This document shows, in pieces, positions 1 through 6,423 of a DNA stretch of 25,702 bases. Location: contig JAVBUZ010000246.1 of NCBI GenBank assembly GCA_031554725.1, positions 1-25,702 of the forward strand. Reading direction: 5' to 3'. The position numbers and the translations under genes were made by a program. The notes below the pieces were generated by a model. It did not search any database and had not been told where the DNA came from. It saw nothing but the letters and a program-made list of their open reading frames with translations. The number at the start of each line of letters is the position of its first letter. The first letter of the stretch is position 1. This stretch comes from JAVBUZ01 sp031554725 (GTDB lineage Bacteria; Bacillota; Clostridia; Lachnospirales; Lachnospiraceae).

Positions 1-1
1 T

Positions 2-241
2 TCTAATTTTATTTTAACATTTAGACGTGATGATTATACAAAAACGAATGAAGTATCGTTTCTAGTCTTTGAAGGCGAAGTAAATGTGGTAGGAGGGGAT
101 ATCTACTTCCCAGATGATGCTACAAAGGAAATACAGCATCGCGTTTGGTCCTCATTGCCAGAACGTACAAAGAGTGAATACTTGGAATATCTCCCAGTGC
201 AAACACGAAAAAGCGGAAATCTTGCATATGTAGGGAATTAA
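2..241 (+). CDS. Unidentified protein, C-terminal 79 residues (partial)
   Basis: An open frame enters from the left edge and runs to a TAA at 239-241, so only the C-terminus is in the window. The visible part is mixed polar and charged, with an aromatic-rich end (a YLEYLP stretch and a final AYVGN) and a possible beta-rich section (EGEVNVVGGDIYF). There is no membrane segment and no Cys motif. I do not recognise the family. The frame is supported by its length without stops and by the strong terminator that follows 46 bases later. It could be the end of a cytoplasmic enzyme or of an extracytoplasmic domain; the sequence does not decide. Confidence 0.6.
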   Translation, partial: SNFILTFRRDDYTKTNEVSFLVFEGEVNVVGGDIYFPDDATKEIQHRVWSSLPERTKSEYLEYLPVQTRKSGNLAYVGN

Positions 242-287
242 CGTTATATTTGAATATATATTTAGGTGTTAAAAAGTTTTAAAAGGA

Positions 288-329
288 ATTGAGGTTTGCT
301 TGCAAAATGAAGTAAATCTCAATTTTTTT
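288..329 (+). terminator. Rho-independent terminator
   Basis: Arms 288-301 and 310-323 form a 14-bp stem (two G-U pairs) with an 8-nt loop, followed directly by seven T (323-329). It ends the transcript of the partial gene at 2-241 and insulates the ABC unit. Confidence 0.85.
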
Positions 330-357
330 GTTCAAAAATATAATGTTAGTGTATAAT
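328..357 (+). promoter_or_regulatory. Putative sigma-A promoter of the small ORF/ABC unit
   Basis: A perfect TATAAT lies at 352-357, with a weak TTGTTC at 328-333 (18-bp spacer) overlapping the U-run of the terminator. A second TATAAT at 339-344 has no good partner. Transcription from the downstream box would start near 364, only about three bases before the ATG at 367. Confidence 0.5.
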
Positions 358-366
358 AAATAAGGT

Positions 367-519
367 ATGGAAGATTATGATGAGACTCTGCATACTTGGT
401 ATACGGTTGGGGATGACCTTAATCCGTATTGTCAGCTTTGTCGTGAACTAATCCAAGATTGTAACCCAATAAAAGATGACAATGCTTCTTTAGAAGATGA
501 GAGGAAAACTTATGAGTAA
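367..519 (+). CDS. Small acidic protein with a CxxC motif, 50 aa
   Basis: A 50-codon frame starts with ATG at 367, just after an in-frame TAA (361-363), and ends with TAA at 517-519. It overlaps the ATG of the ABC ATPase (512) by 8 bases, an arrangement typical of translational coupling. The product is acidic (many D and E) and has three cysteines, two of them in a YCQLC motif near residues 22-25. No family is recognised. There is no convincing ribosome site, and the likely promoter would give a leaderless or nearly leaderless mRNA. It may be a real small protein working with the transporter, a leader ORF, or the remnant of a larger regulator gene. Confidence 0.45.
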   Translation: MEDYDETLHTWYTVGDDLNPYCQLCRELIQDCNPIKDDNASLEDERKTYE

Positions 520-1234
520 CATTTTAGAAATTAAGGATTTATCAAAAACATATTCTGGTGGGAAAAAGGCTGTAGATAAGCTAAGTATTACCGTGCAGTC
601 AGGTGATATTTATGGTTTTATCGGACATAATGGTGCGGGAAAGACAACTACAATTCGAGCGGCTGTAGGCGTTATGGATTTTGAAGGTGGTGAGATTTTC
701 ATTGACGGCCATTCTGTTAAGAAGGAATCCATATTGTGTAAATCCATTACGGCATATATTCCTGACAATCCGGATTTGTATGATTACTTGACAGGTATAC
801 AGTATTTGAATTATATAGGTGACATGTTTAATGTCACCAAAGCAGAACGAGAAGGTAGAATAAAACAGTACGCGGATAGCTTTGAGCTAACGGGTAACCT
901 CGGGGATTTAATTTCATCCTATTCCCACGGAATGCGCCAGAAGCTTGCTCTTATTGCAGCGTTTATTCACCAACCCAAGTTGATGGTATTAGACGAGCCT
1001 TTTGTAGGTCTTGACCCAGTGGCTTCATTTCAATTAAAAAGCAGGATGCGAGAATTATGCGATGGCGGTAGTGCAATTTTCTTTTCCACACATGTTTTGG
1101 AAGTGGCTGAAAAATTATGCAACAAAATTGCGATTATAAAAGACGGAAAGTTGATTGCAAGTGGCATAACGGAAGAAGTACGTGGTGATAAGAGTCTTGA
1201 AAGCGTATTTATGGAGGTGGCGGGAAATGAATAA
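512..1234 (+). CDS. ABC transporter ATP-binding protein
   Basis: A 240-residue cytoplasmic ATPase that would power the membrane protein encoded next. Walker A is GHNGAGKT (about residues 38-45), the signature is YSHGMRQK (137-144), Walker B is LMVLDEP (157-163) and the switch His is in FSTH (194). The Q-loop region reads YIPDNPDLYDYLTG, as in ABC-2 type export ATPases of the drug/antibiotic exporter class. I chose ATG 512 rather than the upstream in-frame start at 497, because GAGAGG at 499-504 sits seven bases before 512 and the protein then begins in the usual MSNILEIKDL way. Its 3' end overlaps the permease start by 8 bases, so the two are one unit. The substrate cannot be told from sequence. 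Confidence 0.9.
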   Translation: MSNILEIKDLSKTYSGGKKAVDKLSITVQSGDIYGFIGHNGAGKTTTIRAAVGVMDFEGGEIFIDGHSVKKESILCKSITAYIPDNPDLYDYLTGIQYLNYIGDMFNVTKAEREGRIKQYADSFELTGNLGDLISSYSHGMRQKLALIAAFIHQPKLMVLDEPFVGLDPVASFQLKSRMRELCDGGSAIFFSTHVLEVAEKLCNKIAIIKDGKLIASGITEEVRGDKSLESVFMEVAGNE

Positions 1235-2798
1235 GTGCTGGCTGTTACTAAAAATACAACTGCTTGGCTTTTTCAACATCAACCGTGTCCTTCATACAAA
1301 TGATAAAAAAGAAAAGCGTCGAATGATTTCAATGGGTGTGTTAATGTTATTCGTTGTTATCATGATGATTGGTTACAGCGCGGGAATGGCGATTGCTTGT
1401 GCATATTTGGGCATGGCAGATGTTTTGCCTCCACTTATTCTGGTAGTGTGTGCTGCTTGTACGCTGGTTATAACTTTTCTTAAAAGTAACGGCGTTCTTT
1501 TTGGATTCAAGGACTATGATATGGTGATGTCACTTCCTGTAAAAAGTTCAACAGTTATCATAAGTCGGCTGCTATCTGTTTACTCCATGAACTTTTTAAT
1601 ATCTGGTGTAATCATGCTTCCGTCTATCATTGTATATGGAATAACATACAATGTATCACTATCTGTTTGGTGCATGATGGTTTTATCTTTGTTTTTGGCA
1701 TCATTATTACCGATGATAATTTCTATGGTGGTGGGAGCGGTTATTACTGCCATATCAGTACGTTTTCGTTATAAAAATCTGGTGACCATCGTATTAAGTA
1801 CAGCAGCAATTTTAACATTATTAGTTGGCTCATTTGCGATTCCTCAGGAGGAAGCAATGTTGACAGCGCTTGTCGCTTCAGCAGTACAGAGTGTGTACAA
1901 CATTTATCCAGTAGCCAAATTGTACACCAGTGCTTTGGCAAATAATGATTGGGGTAGTTTCGCACAATTTGCAATCATTTCTGTTGGAGCAAGCGCGCTT
2001 TTTGTGATTCTGCTATCGGCATTTTATAACAAGATAAATTCCGCTTTGTTTTCGGTACAATCAAAGGGGAATTACCGTTTGGGAACGCTTAAAACCGCAA
2101 CACCGTTTGTTGCATTATACAAAAAAGAATTACGCCGTTTAATATCCACGCCCATATATGTAATGAACACTTGTATTGGTGCAGTGTTATTGCTTGCACT
2201 TGCGGTCACATTTTTGTTTGTTGATATTGAGCAAATAGGTGCCGTAATGGAATTTCCAGATATAATGACGTGGATTAAACCAATGGCACCTTGGATTGTT
2301 ACATTACTTGTTGCAATGTCATCCAGCACGCCATGCTCAATTTCGTTGGAAGGGAAAAGTAGATGGCTGATGTGCTCAGCTCCTGTTCCCGCAAAGGTGA
2401 TTTTTAATTCTAAAATAGCGGTGAGTCTTACCTACCTTGTTCCTTCGATATTGGTAAGCTGCTTGCTAATGGCAGTCAGTTTTCAAACCAGTATAATGGA
2501 GACCTCTTTATTATTTTTAATACCTTTGTTGTTCTCGGTATTTATTTCAGTTGTCGGGTTGTCCTTTGACTTGAAGTTTCCGAAATATGACTGGACCAGT
2601 GAATACCAGGCGGTTAAGCAGTCTGCTGCCGTTCTTGCTACGATAGGAACAGGATTTGTTTCGGTATTTGTATTTTACATCCTGACAGCTTTATTACTTG
2701 ATGTTTATGTATGGATTCAACTGTTTGTGGTGGTTTTGATTAGTGTCGCTACGGTAGTGATATACAAGAGATTGGTAGCAAAAACACTATATATGTAA
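1227..2798 (+). CDS. ABC-2 type exporter permease, polytopic membrane protein
   Basis: A 523-residue, very hydrophobic protein, presumably the membrane partner of the ATPase it overlaps. I see roughly ten or more membrane segments, beginning with MGVLMLFVVIMMIGYSAGMA and ending with a pair near the C-terminus, separated by short basic loops. A central cytoplasmic part carries the sequence ALYKKELRRLISTP, typical of large clostridial exporter permeases. ATG 1227 is preferred over the in-frame ATG at 1182: GGAGGTGG (1213-1220) is correctly spaced to it and it begins with MNKCWLLLK. The two-gene form with a permease of this size fits a lipid, peptide or drug exporter, but nothing in the window fixes the cargo. 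A following weak hairpin (2814-2831) lacks a T-run. Confidence 0.8.
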   Translation: MNKCWLLLKIQLLGFFNINRVLHTNDKKEKRRMISMGVLMLFVVIMMIGYSAGMAIACAYLGMADVLPPLILVVCAACTLVITFLKSNGVLFGFKDYDMVMSLPVKSSTVIISRLLSVYSMNFLISGVIMLPSIIVYGITYNVSLSVWCMMVLSLFLASLLPMIISMVVGAVITAISVRFRYKNLVTIVLSTAAILTLLVGSFAIPQEEAMLTALVASAVQSVYNIYPVAKLYTSALANNDWGSFAQFAIISVGASALFVILLSAFYNKINSALFSVQSKGNYRLGTLKTATPFVALYKKELRRLISTPIYVMNTCIGAVLLLALAVTFLFVDIEQIGAVMEFPDIMTWIKPMAPWIVTLLVAMSSSTPCSISLEGKSRWLMCSAPVPAKVIFNSKIAVSLTYLVPSILVSCLLMAVSFQTSIMETSLLFLIPLLFSVFISVVGLSFDLKFPKYDWTSEYQAVKQSAAVLATIGTGFVSVFVFYILTALLLDVYVWIQLFVVVLISVATVVIYKRLVAKTLYM

Positions 2799-2843
2799 TT
2801 TTGTAAACTTAATGTTTAGTTCCCCCTAAACCAGTGGCGGTAA

Positions 2844-2872
2844 TGGCTAGAATCAATTTTTTGTGATATAAT
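2844..2872 (+). promoter_or_regulatory. Putative mscL promoter
   Basis: A perfect -10 box TATAAT at 2867-2872 stands 17 bp from a weak -35 (TGGCTA, 2844-2849). Start would be near 2879, leaving a short leader with GAGG at 2904-2907 ahead of ATG 2915. Confidence 0.5.
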
Positions 2873-2914
2873 AAGTGCTATGATGTATATTCAAAATAAA
2901 AAAGAGGAAAAATC

Positions 2915-3358
2915 ATGGCAAAAAAAGGATTTGTAGCAGAATTTAAAGAGTTTATTAGTCGCGGAAATGTAATGGATTTAGCAGTCGGTGTTATTATTGG
3001 TGGTGCCTTCCAGTCAATTATATCTTCGATGGTATCTGACGTAATCATGCCAGTAGTTAGCTTGGTAACAGGCGGCATTGATTTTACTGAATGGTCTTTA
3101 AAAATGGGAAGTGGGGAGAATGCTCCAATACTTCATTATGGGAACTTGGTTACGGCAGTAATTAATTTCTTTTTAATGGCACTAGTAATTTTTTGTTTGG
3201 TAAAAGTGATGAACAATGTTTCTTCAAAATTGGTGAAGAAACCAGAAGAGGAAGCTGCTGCTCCTACTACAAAAAAATGTCCATACTGTTTGTCTGAAAT
3301 TCCAGTCGAGGCAACGAAGTGTGCGCATTGTACTTCAGAGCTAGAAAAAAGTAATTAA
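2915..3358 (+). CDS. mscL: Large-conductance mechanosensitive channel with C-terminal zinc ribbon
   Basis: MscL opens under membrane tension and releases solutes on osmotic downshock. The first ~105 residues are canonical: an amphipathic N-terminus (FVAEFKEFISRGNVMDLAVGV), TM1 with the pore-lining AVGVIIGGAF segment (residues 23-32), a periplasmic-side loop and TM2 (about 78-98). The usual cytoplasmic tail is extended by an acidic/Ala linker (110-118) and a treble-type zinc ribbon with C122-xx-C125 and C136-xx-C139. The protein is 147 residues against about 130-140 for most MscL. GAGG at 2904-2907 gives the start. The zinc ribbon would hang below the pore of the pentamer, giving five metal sites close together. 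The S66 peptidase gene starts 15 bases after the stop, so both are probably co-transcribed. Confidence 0.93.
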   Translation: MAKKGFVAEFKEFISRGNVMDLAVGVIIGGAFQSIISSMVSDVIMPVVSLVTGGIDFTEWSLKMGSGENAPILHYGNLVTAVINFFLMALVIFCLVKVMNNVSSKLVKKPEEEAAAPTTKKCPYCLSEIPVEATKCAHCTSELEKSN

Positions 3359-3373
3359 GATAAGGACAAGAAT

Positions 3374-4411
3374 ATGAGATATCCTAAGTTTTTAAAAGAT
3401 GAAGGAACCATTGGTTTTGTAGCTCCCTCTTTTGGCTGTGCTATAGAACCATATAAAGCTGCATTCCTAAACGCTCAAAAGAAGTGGAAGGAAATGGGAT
3501 ATAGGTTGGATTTGGGACCAAATGTATATGCACTAAATGGAATTGGAATTAGTAATACACCTGAAAGATGCGGGCAGGAGCTTACACAGTATTACCAGAG
3601 TGAAGAAAATGACTGTTTGATTTCCTGTGGAGGCGGTGAGCTTATGTGCGAAATTTTAGATTACGTTGATTTTGAAGGCATAAGTCAAAGTACGCCAAAA
3701 TGGTTCATGGGTTATTCTGACAATACCAATATGACTTTTTTGCTGACAACCTTGTGCGATACAGCATCCATATATGGACCTTGCGCCGCCTCCTTTGGAA
3801 TGGAGCCGTGGCATAAGTCCCTGAAGGATGCCATGGAGCTACTAGAAGGTAAAAAGCAAAGGGTAGAAAGCTATGGGATGTGGGAATTAGAATCCTTAAA
3901 AAATGAGGAGAATCCATTAGTACCATACAATACAACTCAGCAGCTTGAAATGAAAACATATATTGGTAGCGAGGAAAACAAAGAAGATATCGCCTTTTCA
4001 GGTCGTCTTTTAGGTGGTTGTGTGGATTGCTTAGTGAATCTTCTAGGAACAAGCTATGATAAAGTGGAAGAGTTTAATGAGAGATATAAGGAAGACGGCG
4101 TCGTGTGGTTTTTGGAATGCTGTGACTTAAACCCTATGTCTATTAGACGGGCTATGTGGCAAATGGAGCATGCGGGCTGGTTTAAAAAGGCGAGAGGATT
4201 TTTAATTGGCAGACCTCTATGCTACGGTCAGGAAATGATGGGATTAGATGCATACGAAGCAGTTTTAGGGGTAATTGGGAAATACAATGTTCCAATTGTT
4301 ATGGATATAGATCTGGGACATTTGGCTCCAATGATGCCTTTGGTGACTGGAAGTGTTGGTAAAATAGAGGCTGGAAGCAACAAAATATCTATAGATATGG
4401 AAATGAAGTAA
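3374..4411 (+). CDS. S66-family peptidase (LD-carboxypeptidase / MccF-like)
   Basis: A 345-residue serine peptidase of family S66, which comprises LdcA (removes the terminal D-Ala from muropeptide tetrapeptides) and MccF (cleaves microcin C-type peptide nucleotides). The catalytic triad is visible: Ser115 in GYSDNT, Glu248 in WFLECCD and His316 in DLGHLAPMMP. The N-terminal GTIGFVAPSF and the SCGGGEL loop (84-90) are typical. It has no signal peptide, so it acts in the cytoplasm. Sequence alone does not separate murein recycling from antibiotic self-protection; the MscL neighbour favours an envelope role only weakly. A weak ribosome site (AAGGAC) precedes ATG 3374. The convergent terminator hairpin at 4410-4453 ends the unit. 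Confidence 0.85.
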   Translation: MRYPKFLKDEGTIGFVAPSFGCAIEPYKAAFLNAQKKWKEMGYRLDLGPNVYALNGIGISNTPERCGQELTQYYQSEENDCLISCGGGELMCEILDYVDFEGISQSTPKWFMGYSDNTNMTFLLTTLCDTASIYGPCAASFGMEPWHKSLKDAMELLEGKKQRVESYGMWELESLKNEENPLVPYNTTQQLEMKTYIGSEENKEDIAFSGRLLGGCVDCLVNLLGTSYDKVEEFNERYKEDGVVWFLECCDLNPMSIRRAMWQMEHAGWFKKARGFLIGRPLCYGQEMMGLDAYEAVLGVIGKYNVPIVMDIDLGHLAPMMPLVTGSVGKIEAGSNKISIDMEMK

Positions 4412-4453
4412 AAAGGGGCTGGGAGCTGATACAGTTAAATGTATCCCCCAGCC
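4410..4453. terminator. Bidirectional terminator hairpin between convergent genes
   Basis: Outer arms GGCTGGG (4417-4423) and CCCAGCC (4447-4453) plus inner GATAC/GTATC (4428-4432, 4441-4445) form a two-part stem. Read on the minus strand it is followed by five T (4414-4410). The plus side has only TTT, so it acts mainly for the minus-strand transporter. It overlaps the last codons of that gene. Confidence 0.7.
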
Positions 4454-5382
4454 TTTAGTATAAATAAAAAGAAGGTTAAGGTAACCGAGCTAAAGAAGGT
4501 GGTTGCAACCACAACACTGGAAGTAAGAGTACCTTTATGCCCCATATTTTTTGCCATGATATAGCAGCTTGCAGTAGTAGGAGAGGCTAGCATAACAAGG
4601 ATTGCCACAAGCATTTCGTTTCTAAAGCCTAAAAGGATGGCTAGTGGTACAACTATAGCAGGCTGGATTACTAATTTTATAAGTGAAGAAAAAATAGTAG
4701 GCTTAATTTGCTTTAAGGCTTCCCTTCCTTCAAACCCAGCACCCAAGCCAATTAAAGCTAAAGGGGTGGCAAGAACAGCTACATTTTGAACCGTTTTTAT
4801 AAGGATAGTCGGGAAGGTAATTGGTAGAAGGGAAGCTGCCATACCTAGTAAAATACCTATAATTATTGGGTTAGTAATGATGTCAAGAAGTGACCTTTTA
4901 ACGGTGGCTTTCGTAAGCTTCTTTTGATTTGGACCAGTGAAGGAAAGCACTAAAACAGCTACAATATTGTATAAAGGAACGGAGCCAATAATCATAAGGG
5001 GTGTCATACCAGAGTTTCCGTATATATTTTGTATAAAGGCAATGCCAAGAACTGCGGCACTACTTCGATAGGAGGCCTGTATAAACTCTCCAAGGGAATC
5101 CTTGTCCTTGTAAAAAATGGAAGAAAAAATCCAAATAATAATGATACATAGCAATGTAGAAACGAAACAAAAGAGCACATAATGAGTGTCCCAGACAGCA
5201 AAAAAATCAGAGCTTGCTATGTCATGAAAAAGTAAAACAGGCAAAGTAACCTTGAAATTAAAGGAATTGAGAGCTTTTGTAAACGGCTCATCAATGACTT
5301 TTCTTTGTCTAAGAATATATCCTAAAACCATAATCAAAAAAACGGGTATAGTAGCGTTCAAGCTAAAAAATAAATGCTCCAT
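4435..5382 (-). CDS. AEC (auxin efflux carrier) family transporter
   Basis: A 315-residue membrane protein of the AEC family (PF03547), secondary carriers that in bacteria often move organic acids such as malate. The N-terminal FLIMVLGYILRQRKVID and the helical hairpin arrangement in two blocks of about five membrane segments separated near residues 155-165 are characteristic, as is the C-terminal ASPTTASCYIMAKNMG block. Start ATG (5382-5380) is preceded by AGGAAG. A strong promoter lies at 5459-5431, giving a leader of about 40 nt. It converges on the S66 peptidase gene and diverges from the nuclease/regulator pair. The substrate is not predictable from this sequence; the gene stands alone on its strand. 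Confidence 0.87.
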   Translation of the reverse strand: MEHLFFSLNATIPVFLIMVLGYILRQRKVIDEPFTKALNSFNFKVTLPVLLFHDIASSDFFAVWDTHYVLFCFVSTLLCIIIIWIFSSIFYKDKDSLGEFIQASYRSSAAVLGIAFIQNIYGNSGMTPLMIIGSVPLYNIVAVLVLSFTGPNQKKLTKATVKRSLLDIITNPIIIGILLGMAASLLPITFPTILIKTVQNVAVLATPLALIGLGAGFEGREALKQIKPTIFSSLIKLVIQPAIVVPLAILLGFRNEMLVAILVMLASPTTASCYIMAKNMGHKGTLTSSVVVATTFFSSVTLTFFLFILKAGGYI

Positions 5383-5430
5383 AAGGGCGCTTCCTTTCTG
5401 ACTAAGTCACTTGCAAATGAACAATTTTAA

Positions 5431-5459
5431 AGTATAGAACTAGAAAGAGGCTTTGTCAA
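5431..5459 (-). promoter_or_regulatory. Sigma-A promoter of the AEC transporter
   Basis: On the minus strand, a perfect TTGACA (5459-5454) and TATACT (5436-5431) are exactly 17 bp apart. The predicted start lies about 40 bases upstream of ATG 5382. The -35 box touches the dyad at 5458-5477, so a protein bound there could affect this promoter as well as the divergent unit. Confidence 0.75.
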
Positions 5460-5484
5460 ATCAAGGTACTTTGATTTTAAAAAT
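5458..5484. promoter_or_regulatory. Dyad and FabT-box-like sequence between divergent units
   Basis: Arms 5458-5464 (AAATCAA) and 5471-5477 (TTGATTT) are a perfect 7-bp inverted repeat around GGTACT. The stretch 5468-5484 (ACTTTGATTTTAAAAAT) matches the streptococcal FabT operator as I remember it (ANTTTGATTATCAAATT) at 14 of 17 positions, counting N as a match. The nearby downstream regulator (5977) is FabT-like, so an autoregulatory operator is plausible. AT-richness raises the chance of accidental matches. Confidence 0.45.
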
Positions 5485-5527
5485 ATTCTAGTGGCAAAAC
5501 ATTCGTCAAGTATGATAAAATGAAAAC

Positions 5528-5980
5528 ATGGAAAAAATAATGTTAATTATGGTTATAATATTACTTATTATAGTGATAGGCATTGCCATCATATATTTTG
5601 TTCAAAGGCTGGGCACCAGAAAACCAAGCAAGCTTGATGAAATGGAGGGTCATGACTTTGAGTATTTCTGTGCGGATCTTCTATCAAAAAGAGGATTTGT
5701 TGGCGTAGAGGTTACAAAAGCAAGCGGAGATTATGGCATTGATATTTTGGCAGAAAAGGATGGAGTGACCTATGCAGTGCAGTGCAAACGCTACTCTGCA
5801 CCCGTAGGCGTGAAGGCAGTACAAGAAGCCTATGCGGGTAAGGACTATTACGATTGCATGGTAGGGGCAGTTTTGACAAATCAATATTTTACGGCACCTG
5901 CTGTAGAGGCAGCAAAGAAGCTTAAAATATTGCTTTGGGATAGAGGATATTTAGAACGAATGATGGAGGAAGAGGCGTGA
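5528..5980 (+). CDS. Membrane-anchored Mrr-type restriction endonuclease-like protein
   Basis: 150 residues: an N-terminal membrane anchor (about 4-26, nearly all I, L, V, M), a short basic linker, then a PD-(D/E)xK nuclease domain of the Mrr_cat type (PF04471). Key residues are visible: E45 in HDFEYFCADLL, D68 and D72 in SGDYGIDIL, and the Q85-x-K87 of VQCKRY, so the active site looks intact. The topology suggests a cytoplasmic nuclease tethered to the membrane. There is no specificity domain and no methylase nearby, unlike a classical type IV restriction enzyme. Its stop overlaps the GTG of the FabT-like regulator (GTGA), so the two are translationally coupled. ATG 5528 has no clear ribosome site; a TATGAT at 5511-5516 would give an almost leaderless mRNA. 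Confidence 0.85.
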   Translation: MEKIMLIMVIILLIIVIGIAIIYFVQRLGTRKPSKLDEMEGHDFEYFCADLLSKRGFVGVEVTKASGDYGIDILAEKDGVTYAVQCKRYSAPVGVKAVQEAYAGKDYYDCMVGAVLTNQYFTAPAVEAAKKLKILLWDRGYLERMMEEEA

Positions 5981-6423
5981 GCATTAAGGCAGCATTAAAT
6001 GAAGTTCTTGTAAGATTGTTTCGAAATATTAACGCAATTGAAGAGCAAACGATTAAAGCAAGTAGCCAAAAGGAAATGACTGTTAATGACATGCATGTCA
6101 TAGAAGCTATTGGCATTGGTATGCCTAAAAATATGACCACAGTTGCAAAATCTCTTATGGTCACTACTGGAACGCTCACAATTTCTGTAAATGCCCTGGT
6201 TAAAAAAGGACTGGTGGAGCGAACCAGAAGTGAAGAGGATAGAAGGGTAGTTTTGGTCTCCTTAACTGAGGAGGGCCGTAGTGCATATCTGGAGCATCAG
6301 GTATTCCATGAAAAAATGGTTACCTCAATTATGGATGGTCTAACGCAGGAAGAGCAAATTGTATTAGAAAGAGCCTTAAGTAACTTACACCAGTTTTTTA
6401 AGGAAGAGCAGAAGAAGCTGTAG
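5977..6423 (+). CDS. fabT: MarR-family regulator resembling FabT
   Basis: 148 residues with a MarR winged helix: helices around MTVNDMHVIEAIG (34-46), recognition region MVTTGTLTISVNALVKKGLV (61-80) and wing with SEEDRRVVLVSLTEEG (85-100). The pattern along the whole length, including LNEVLVRLFRN-INAIEE at the N-terminus and MDGLTQEE and LSNLHQF at the C-terminus, matches streptococcal FabT as I recall it, the repressor of fatty acid synthesis that uses acyl-ACP as co-repressor. No fab gene is in the window, so it may regulate at a distance. The start is GTG 5977, overlapping the nuclease stop and preceded by GGAGG-like bases. A FabT-box-like site lies at 5468-5484 upstream of the unit. The final 26 bases overlap the convergent DUF885 gene. 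The symbol is by resemblance only. Confidence 0.8.
   Translation: MSIKAALNEVLVRLFRNINAIEEQTIKASSQKEMTVNDMHVIEAIGIGMPKNMTTVAKSLMVTTGTLTISVNALVKKGLVERTRSEEDRRVVLVSLTEEGRSAYLEHQVFHEKMVTSIMDGLTQEEQIVLERALSNLHQFFKEEQKKL

Noticed and set aside
1182..1226. Upstream start for the ABC permease
   Set aside because: It would overlap the ATPase by over 50 bases and lacks a ribosome site; ATG 1227 has GGAGGTGG.
2814..2831. GTTTAG/CTAAAC hairpin after the ABC permease as a terminator
   Set aside because: Only 6 bp and no T-run follows; not enough to call a terminator.
5528..6423. Classical restriction-modification or type IV restriction operon
   Set aside because: No methylase or specificity subunit is present, and the nuclease is membrane-anchored and paired with a FabT-like regulator instead.
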